Assembly (NCBI GenBank): GCA_038231495.1
Contig: JBBRLG010000370.1
Coordinates: 1-7,726 of the forward strand
Length of the DNA stretch: 7,726 nt
Direction: 5' to 3'
Source: JBBRLG01 sp038231495
Lineage (GTDB): Bacteria; Planctomycetota; Planctomycetia; Gemmatales; Gemmataceae
This document shows positions 1 to 4,885 of this stretch, piece by piece. The notes under the pieces are model-generated. The model made no database searches. It saw only the letters and a program-made list of their open reading frames with translations, and was not told where the DNA came from. A program made the translations under genes and the position numbers. Numbering within the stretch: the first letter of the stretch is position 1; each line of letters starts with the position of its first letter.

Positions 1-15
1 CTTGCGGCTACGACC

Positions 16-19
16 GAGG
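16..19 (+). promoter_or_regulatory. Ribosome binding site of the enolase gene
   Basis: GAGG lies 9 bases before ATG 29 and supports that start over the upstream in-frame TTG at 2. The GAGG is followed two bases later by its complement CCTC (22-25), so a very small hairpin is conceivable, but the loop would be too tight for the full stem. Confidence 0.5.
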
Positions 20-28
20 TTCCTCCGC

Positions 29-1333
29 ATGTCTCTCATCACGCGCATTCACGCCCGCGAAGTGCTCGATTGCCGGGGTCGGCCGACCGTCGAGGTCGAG
101 GTATTCTGCGCCGGCGGCAAGGGTCGTGCCATTGTGCCGTCGGGGGCCAGCACTGGGCGGCACGAGGCGGTCGAACTGCGCGACGGCGAAACGGCGCGTC
201 ATGGCGGCAAGGGCGTTCGCCGGGCCGTCGCGAACGTCAATACGGTTATCGCCCCGCAATTGCTGGGGATGGCGATTGACGAACAGCGCCGTATTGACCG
301 GCTGCTTTGTGACCTGGACGGCACGCCGACCAAGGCGCGGCTCGGCGCGAACGCCTTGCTCGGCGTGTCGTTGGCTTGCGCCCACGCGGCGGCGAATTGC
401 CGTGGCGTGTCGCTGTGGCGGCACGTCGATAACGAAGGCGTCGCGCGGCTGCCGTTGCCGATGGTCAACCTCATCAGCGGCGGCCTGCACGCGGGCGGCC
501 AGCTCGACTTGCAGGACTTCTTGCTGCTGCCCGTCGGGGCACGGTCGTATTCCGAGGCGTTGGAAATGGCCGTCGCGGTCTACCGGGCGCTGGCCGAGGT
601 GTTGACGGCCCACGGCTTCGAGGGCGTCCTGGTCGGCGACGAGGGCGGTTTCGGCCCGCGCCTCCAAGGCAACGAGCAGGCCATCGAAATGATCTTGCTG
701 GCGTTCGCGCGTGCCGGCCTCCAGCCCGGCACGCAAGCCGCCATCGCAATCGACGTGGCGAGTACACACTTCTACCGCGACGAGTTATATCACCTGCGCG
801 CGGACGGCGGCCTGGCTCTGACCGCGGACGAGATGATCGCCTTGTTGACGCGCTGGGTGGACGCTTACCCGATCTTCAGCATCGAGGACGGCCTGGCCGA
901 GGACGACTGGGACGGCTGGCAGCGGCTGACGGCGGCGCTGGGCGGTCGCGTGCAGCTGATCGGCGACGACCTGTTCGCGACCAACCCGGAGCGTCTGAAC
1001 CGCGGCCTGGCCCAGGGTGCCGCGAACGCCGTGTTGGTGAAGGTGAACCAGATCGGCACGCTAACGGAAGCGCGCGACGTGATCGTGCAGGCGGACGCCG
1101 CCGGCTATCGCAGTATCGTGTCGGCCCGTAGCGGCGAAACCGAGGACACGACGCTGGCGGACCTGGCGGTGGCCAGTGGCGCGGGCCAGATCAAGATCGG
1201 CTCCGTCGCACGGAGCGAGCGGCTGGCGAAGTACAACCAACTGTTGCGCATCGAGGAGGAAATGGGTCCGAATGCGCCGTTCGCGCGCTGGGATTTCGGG
1301 CGGTTTTCGCACACCCCGGACCCCGGCAGGTGA
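29..1333 (+). CDS. eno: Enolase-family protein (phosphopyruvate hydratase, variant active site)
   Basis: Enolase interconverts 2-phosphoglycerate and phosphoenolpyruvate in glycolysis in the cytoplasm. The 434-residue length from ATG 29 is normal for bacterial enolase, and the protein is collinear with it end to end. Visible motifs: phosphate/lid loop SGASTG (S38-G43), GGLHA (H154), GDEGG with catalytic E205, metal ligands D242, E286 (SIEDGL) and D313 (GDDLF), catalytic K338 in VKVNQIGTLTE, and K389 in GQIK. Odd points: the usual LQEF glutamate is Asp (D163), the SHRSGETED histidine is Ala (A366), the usual SEFY block reads STHFY, and DSRGNPT reads DCRGRPT. I recall this combination from a divergent enolase subfamily, so a second, non-housekeeping copy is possible. 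ATG 29 is preferred over the TTG at 2 because the family N-terminus starts there and GAGG lies 9 bases upstream. Family call is firm; exact activity is less so. Confidence 0.93.
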   Translation: MSLITRIHAREVLDCRGRPTVEVEVFCAGGKGRAIVPSGASTGRHEAVELRDGETARHGGKGVRRAVANVNTVIAPQLLGMAIDEQRRIDRLLCDLDGTPTKARLGANALLGVSLACAHAAANCRGVSLWRHVDNEGVARLPLPMVNLISGGLHAGGQLDLQDFLLLPVGARSYSEALEMAVAVYRALAEVLTAHGFEGVLVGDEGGFGPRLQGNEQAIEMILLAFARAGLQPGTQAAIAIDVASTHFYRDELYHLRADGGLALTADEMIALLTRWVDAYPIFSIEDGLAEDDWDGWQRLTAALGGRVQLIGDDLFATNPERLNRGLAQGAANAVLVKVNQIGTLTEARDVIVQADAAGYRSIVSARSGETEDTTLADLAVASGAGQIKIGSVARSERLAKYNQLLRIEEEMGPNAPFARWDFGRFSHTPDPGR

Positions 1334-1508
1334 CGACAAGGAAAGGGTATCACCGCGCGCGGCCGCGAATTATCATTGCATGCACAAGCCGCGACGCTTA
1401 AACTTGCCCATGCTTCCTAGTCTAACTCGTTTGCCCCCGGACTGACCCTAACTGCTGTGCAGGCCGGGTTCCGGTGGATCAGCGGGATCATCGCATTGAG
1501 TTGCCACC
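1334..1508. other. Intergenic spacer between enolase and the first surface-protein gene
   Basis: This 175-bp non-coding spacer holds two short palindromes, CGCGGCCGCG (1358-1367) and TGCATGCA (1377-1384). Neither has a loop plus T-tract, so neither makes a convincing intrinsic terminator. The middle part (about 1368-1435) is more AT-rich than the flanking genes, which fits a promoter. The best sigma70-like guess is TTGCAT (1376-1381), 16 bases, TTAAAC (1398-1403), but the -10 match is poor. No strong Shine-Dalgarno precedes ATG 1509; only a weak GAG at 1498-1500 is present. Confidence 0.35.
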
Positions 1509-4500
1509 ATGTTTGAACACCCTTCCCCGCGCCGTACCCCCAGGCGTCGGTTCGTGCGTCCCACGCTCGAACTGCTCGAAGACCGCTGCGTGCCGGCCAC
1601 GATAACCGTGAATAGTAATCTGGACACCGCCCTGCCGCCCGCCGGCACGGTCACGTTGCGGTCGGCCATCGTTCAGGCGGAGGCGGACCCGTCGGCCGAC
1701 GCGATTACTTTTGCGGCCAGCCTCACGGGACAGACGATTGTGCTAGGCAGTGCCTTGCCAACCTTGACGAACGGCGAGACCATCGCCGGACCGGGACCGG
1801 CCAACCTGACGGTGCAGGCCAACGCGGCTTTTAACAATCCATTTAACGTCTTCACCGCCAACAGCAAGGCGCTAGTAACCATCTCCGGCCTCACCATCAC
1901 GGGCGGCTTTGTCTTCAACGGCGACGGCGGCGGTGTGCTAAATTTTGGCGCGCTCGCGTTAGGCAACGACGTGATTACGGGCAACTCGACCAACATCGCG
2001 CAAGGCGGTCGTTCCGGCGGCGGCGTCGCCAACGAAACCCCTACCGGCCCGGGGCTTGGAATAGCGCGCGCTACTTTGTCGATCGCCAATACGGTTATTT
2101 CCGGCAACTCGGTGCAAGGCAGCGGCGGCGGCCTGTACAACACCGGCAAGGTCACGATCACTCAGTCCACGATTGTCAACAATAGCGCCAGTACCGGCGG
2201 CGGCGTCGCCAATGAAACCATCACCGGCGAGGGGTTCGTCATCGTTCCGGCCACTTTGTCGATCGACAATTCGGTAATTTCCAACAACGAGGCGGCGGGC
2301 GGCGGCGGCGCCATCTACAACAACGGCCAGGTCACCGTCACGCGATCCACGATCGGCAACAACAACGCCAATGTGGGCGGCGGCATCCAGAACGATTCTT
2401 TTCCGGGTGCCGTTGGCCCTGTGATCGGCAACCTGACGATAAACGCCGCGACCGTCTCTGGCAACACGGCGACGAACACGGGCGGCGGTATCCGCAACGA
2501 CGGCGTGCTGGTCGTCCGCGACAGCACGCTGGCCAACAACAAGACGGTCGGCAACGTCGGCGGCGGCATTAGCAACGGCGGCAATAACAGTATCGCCTCG
2601 ACCGGCACGCTGACCGTCGAGGACAGCACCATCGTTGCCAACATCGACGGGTCTAACTCCTTCGCTTTCCCCAGCGGCGGCATCAGCATCGACAGCACCG
2701 TCAAGGCTCAGTTCACCCTGAACAACACGGTCGTCGCCCAAAACACAACCGTCGATGGGACGGCCCCCGACATTTACGGCGCGGTCACGTTCGGCCAGGG
2801 CGACTTCATCCGCATCGGCGACGGCAACCTGAGCGGCATTGCGGACGGCACGAACGGCAACCAAATCGGCACGAAGGGCGCGCCCAGGGAGCCGCAACTC
2901 GGCCCCCTCCAAGACAACGGCGGCCCGACCTTTACACAGGCGCCGTTGGCAGGCAGTCCCCTCATCGACACCGGCGTCAACGCTGTCCTCCCGGCCGGTC
3001 TGAATGCCGACCAGCGCGGCTTGCTGCGCGTCGTCGGGCCCTCCGTGGACATCGGTGCCGTCGAGTTCCAGCCGCCGGCCACGGCCACCGGCCTGACCGT
3101 CGCGCCGACTGCGACGACGTTCGGCAAAACGGTAACACTTACTGCCACCGTCGCGCCGCAGGCGGCGGGGCCGAACAACCCCGTGACGGGTTCGGTCACG
3201 TTCTTCAACGGCACCACGCCGCTGGGCACCGTCCCCCTCGGCGCGGGCGGTATGGCGACTTTGCCGTTCACGCCGCCGAACGCCGGCAATTTCACCTTCG
3301 GCGCTTCCTACTCCGGCGACGTTAACTACACCGCCAGCACCGCGCCGCCGGTGACACTGCCGGTGGCCCCTCAACCCACGACGACCACGCTCGCCGCCGC
3401 ACCCACCGAGATTATTTTGGGCCAGTCGGTGACGCTGACCGCCACGGTGGCCGTGGTAATCGACCCGCCGCTCACCGGTTCGGTAACCTTCTTCAACGGC
3501 GCGACGCCGCTGGGCACCGTCGCCGTCGATACCAACGGCGTAGCGACGCTGACCTTTACCCCCCAGACGCCGGGCAAGCTGTCGCTGACGGCGCGCTACG
3601 CCGGCACCAACGATTTCAGTTCCAGTGCCGCGGCCCCCGTCACCGTGACCGCCCGCCGCAAGCAGACCATCGGCGTCTTCGACCCGTTCGGCGACACTTG
3701 GTATTTGAAGAACAGCGACGGCCCCGGCGCGCCGGATGTCAAGCCGTTCCAGTATGGCGGCTACTGCTGGAATGGGCTGACCGGCGACTGGAACGGCACC
3801 GGTCGTGACACGGTTGCCGTCGTCGATCCCGCGACCGAGACGTGGTACATCAAGCTCACCAACACTGCCGGCGCGCCGGACATCAAACCGTTCCAGTACG
3901 GCGCGCCGGGCTGGATTCCGCTGGCCGGCGACTGGGACGGCAACGGCACCGACACCATTGCCGTCGTCGATCCCGCGACCGAGACGTGGTACATCAAGAA
4001 CACGAACAGTGCCGGCGCTCCGGACATCAAGCCGTTCCAGTTCGGCGCTCCCGGTTGGATTCCGGTGGTGGGCGATTGGAACGGCACGGGCCACACCGGC
4101 ATCGGCGCGTTCGACCCGACGACGGCAACCTGGTACTTGCGTAACGAGGTCAGCGCCGGCGCGGCAGACGCGGGCAAATTCCAGTACGGCGGCGCGATGT
4201 GGACGCCGGTGGTGGGCGACTGGACCGGCAGCGGCAAGACGACGGTGGCGGTCTACGATCCGAACGCGACGTGGTACATCAAATTCAGCAACAGCGCCGG
4301 CGCGCCGGACATCAAGCCGTTCCAGTACGGCGGCGAAATGTGGACGCCGGTGGCGGGCAACTGGCAGTTCCCGGCCGGGACGGCGTTGCACGCCGACGCG
4401 GCCGGCACGGGCACGGTGGCGCTGGACAACACCACGCTGCAAGCCGTCGTCGCGGCGGCGCTGGGTCGCCTAAGCACTGCGGGCGTCGATCCGAGCCTGG

Positions 4501-4856
4501 TGCAACGGTTGGCGTCGGCCACATACGAGGTGGGCGCCCTGTCGGGTGACACGCTGGGACTAACGTTCGCCAGTGAAAATCGCGTCGAGGTCAGCGCCAC
4601 GGCGGCGGGCCGCGGTTGGTTTACGGATGCCTCGGCGGCGAGCGATGCGGAGTACGCGAACGGTTGGGCGAAGCCAGGCACGGCGGCGGCGACGGGCATC
4701 GACCTGTTAACGACGGTGCTGCACGAGATGGGCCACCTGACCGGCCGCGTGGACCTGAACCCCGCGCAGGCGGGCGACGGCGTGTTGACCGACGTGCTGG
4801 GTGCGGGCCACCGCCGGGTGCAGACACTAGATCAAGTTTTTGGCGCGGGCTTCTAA
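1509..4856 (+). CDS. Large modular surface/secreted protein: LEDRCVPA N-terminus, beta-helix, Ig-like, GDW repeats, HExxH domain
   Basis: A 1115-residue protein, likely cell-surface or extracellular; its ligand is unknown. Order of modules: Arg/Pro-rich N-terminus with LELLEDRCVPA (residues 20-30) and no hydrophobic signal segment; Asn/Gly-rich right-handed beta-helix (about 31-460) with repeated GGG(I/V)xN and ISGN/VNN rungs; LGPLQDNGGP...DIGAVEF segment (464-520), like the 'choice-of-anchor Q' region that closes many bacterial beta-helix proteins; two Ig-like modules (525-623 and 624-715) with GSVTFFNG and FTPxxxG signatures; five GDW repeats of about 48 residues (720-958); C-terminal metallopeptidase-like domain (959-1115) with HEMGH at 1072-1076. 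The next gene is a paralogue 29 bp downstream, so co-transcription is plausible. Start ATG 1509 is supported by near-identity of the first 30 residues with the paralogue. Adhesin and protease roles are both possible; function is inferred from modules only. Confidence 0.92.
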   Translation: MFEHPSPRRTPRRRFVRPTLELLEDRCVPATITVNSNLDTALPPAGTVTLRSAIVQAEADPSADAITFAASLTGQTIVLGSALPTLTNGETIAGPGPANLTVQANAAFNNPFNVFTANSKALVTISGLTITGGFVFNGDGGGVLNFGALALGNDVITGNSTNIAQGGRSGGGVANETPTGPGLGIARATLSIANTVISGNSVQGSGGGLYNTGKVTITQSTIVNNSASTGGGVANETITGEGFVIVPATLSIDNSVISNNEAAGGGGAIYNNGQVTVTRSTIGNNNANVGGGIQNDSFPGAVGPVIGNLTINAATVSGNTATNTGGGIRNDGVLVVRDSTLANNKTVGNVGGGISNGGNNSIASTGTLTVEDSTIVANIDGSNSFAFPSGGISIDSTVKAQFTLNNTVVAQNTTVDGTAPDIYGAVTFGQGDFIRIGDGNLSGIADGTNGNQIGTKGAPREPQLGPLQDNGGPTFTQAPLAGSPLIDTGVNAVLPAGLNADQRGLLRVVGPSVDIGAVEFQPPATATGLTVAPTATTFGKTVTLTATVAPQAAGPNNPVTGSVTFFNGTTPLGTVPLGAGGMATLPFTPPNAGNFTFGASYSGDVNYTASTAPPVTLPVAPQPTTTTLAAAPTEIILGQSVTLTATVAVVIDPPLTGSVTFFNGATPLGTVAVDTNGVATLTFTPQTPGKLSLTARYAGTNDFSSSAAAPVTVTARRKQTIGVFDPFGDTWYLKNSDGPGAPDVKPFQYGGYCWNGLTGDWNGTGRDTVAVVDPATETWYIKLTNTAGAPDIKPFQYGAPGWIPLAGDWDGNGTDTIAVVDPATETWYIKNTNSAGAPDIKPFQFGAPGWIPVVGDWNGTGHTGIGAFDPTTATWYLRNEVSAGAADAGKFQYGGAMWTPVVGDWTGSGKTTVAVYDPNATWYIKFSNSAGAPDIKPFQYGGEMWTPVAGNWQFPAGTALHADAAGTGTVALDNTTLQAVVAAALGRLSTAGVDPSLVQRLASATYEVGALSGDTLGLTFASENRVEVSATAAGRGWFTDASAASDAEYANGWAKPGTAAATGIDLLTTVLHEMGHLTGRVDLNPAQAGDGVLTDVLGAGHRRVQTLDQVFGAGF
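1560..1598 (+). other. LELLEDRCVPA N-terminal motif, first copy
   Basis: Residues 18-30 of the first surface protein (PTLELLEDRCVPA) follow an Arg-rich stretch and directly precede the beta-helix. This matches the LEPR/LEDR-type N-terminal motif common in planctomycete surface proteins. It probably marks export or processing, but the mechanism is not known to me and no classical hydrophobic signal core is present. Confidence 0.7.
2016..2375 (+). repeat. Tandem 180-bp repeat in the beta-helix (two units)
   Basis: Two adjacent 60-codon units, 2016-2195 and 2196-2375, both begin GGGVANET and align without gaps. Shared positions include ATLSI, VIS, GGG, YN, VT and STI. Each unit should add about two to three beta-helix rungs. 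The paralogue at 4886 lacks the second unit, which accounts for most of its shorter beta-helix. Confidence 0.8.
2898..3068 (+). other. 'Choice-of-anchor Q'-like segment of the first surface protein
   Basis: Residues 464-520 run LGPLQDNGGPTFT, AGSPLIDTG, DQRGLLR, DIGAVEF. This pattern closes many bacterial parallel beta-helix proteins and is annotated as the choice-of-anchor Q domain. Here it is followed by further modules rather than by the C-terminus. Confidence 0.75.
3081..3653 (+). repeat. Two Ig-like modules of the first surface protein
   Basis: Module A is 3081-3377 (99 residues) and module C is 3378-3653 (92 residues). Both show a TLTATVA strand, TGSVTFFNG, LGTV, an FTP turn and a closing Y(A/S)GxxxF/Y strand, as in bacterial Ig-like group 3 type repeats. 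They probably act as a stalk between the beta-helix and the GDW repeats. Confidence 0.8.
3666..4382 (+). repeat. Five 48-residue GDW repeats (FG-GAP/VCBS-like) of the first surface protein
   Basis: Units begin at 3666, 3810, 3954, 4098 and 4242. The first four are exactly 144 bp and the fifth is one codon shorter. Consensus per unit: (T)(V/I)AVxDPxTxTWYIK, GAPDIKPFQYG, W(I/T)PVVGDW(D/N)GxGTD. The DWDGNGTD loop resembles the calcium-binding loops of FG-GAP propeller blades, so these may be propeller blades or a filamentous array. The Asp/Asn loop is clearest in units 1-3 and is lost by unit 5 (NWQFPAG). Confidence 0.8.
4383..4853 (+). other. Metallopeptidase-like C-terminal domain (HEMGH)
   Basis: Residues 959-1115 contain a helical stretch (TTLQAVVAAALGRL), LGLTF, GRGWFTD and LLTTVLHEMGHLTGRVD. 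H1072, E1073 and H1076 form an HExxH zinc site, with D1082 where metzincins have a third ligand. The later GVLTDVL has Leu where a Met-turn methionine would be expected. Similar domains end many planctomycete surface proteins. The domain may be an active protease, a degenerate one or an anchoring remnant. Confidence 0.65.
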
Positions 4857-4871
4857 ACCTGCCAATTACAC

Positions 4872-4876
4872 AAGGA
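4872..4876 (+). promoter_or_regulatory. Ribosome binding site of the second surface-protein gene
   Basis: AAGGA lies 9 bases before ATG 4886 inside a 29-bp spacer (4857-4885). The spacer is too short for a terminator plus a promoter, so the two surface-protein genes probably share a transcript. This site is much better than the one before the first gene. Confidence 0.65.
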
Positions 4877-4885
4877 CAACACGCA

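Noticed and set aside
2..28. TTG at 2 as the enolase start
   Set aside because: The extra nine residues (MRLRPRFLR) match nothing in the family; ATG 29 gives the usual enolase N-terminus and has a ribosome binding site.
1358..1384. Palindromes after enolase as an intrinsic terminator
   Set aside because: CGCGGCCGCG and TGCATGCA have no loop and no following T-tract, so they are not a credible hairpin terminator.
1503..1511. GCCACCATG before the first surface-protein gene, resembling a eukaryotic Kozak sequence
   Set aside because: The genes are clearly bacterial; this is a chance match.
3666..4382. Regular 144-bp spacing as a CRISPR-like or other DNA repeat array
   Set aside because: The periodicity is in codons and protein sequence, with no short palindromic repeats and unique spacers.
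1959..4442. 827-codon open frame on the - strand opposite the first surface-protein gene
   Set aside because: It is an Arg/Asp/Gly/Val-rich low-complexity shadow of the Gly/Thr/Asn-rich + strand gene in GC-rich DNA. It has no recognisable domain, while the + strand frame has clear modules.
3805..4473. 222-codon + strand frame overlapping the GDW repeats
   Set aside because: It is an Arg/Pro/Ser/Thr-rich out-of-frame reading of the repeats with no domain of its own.
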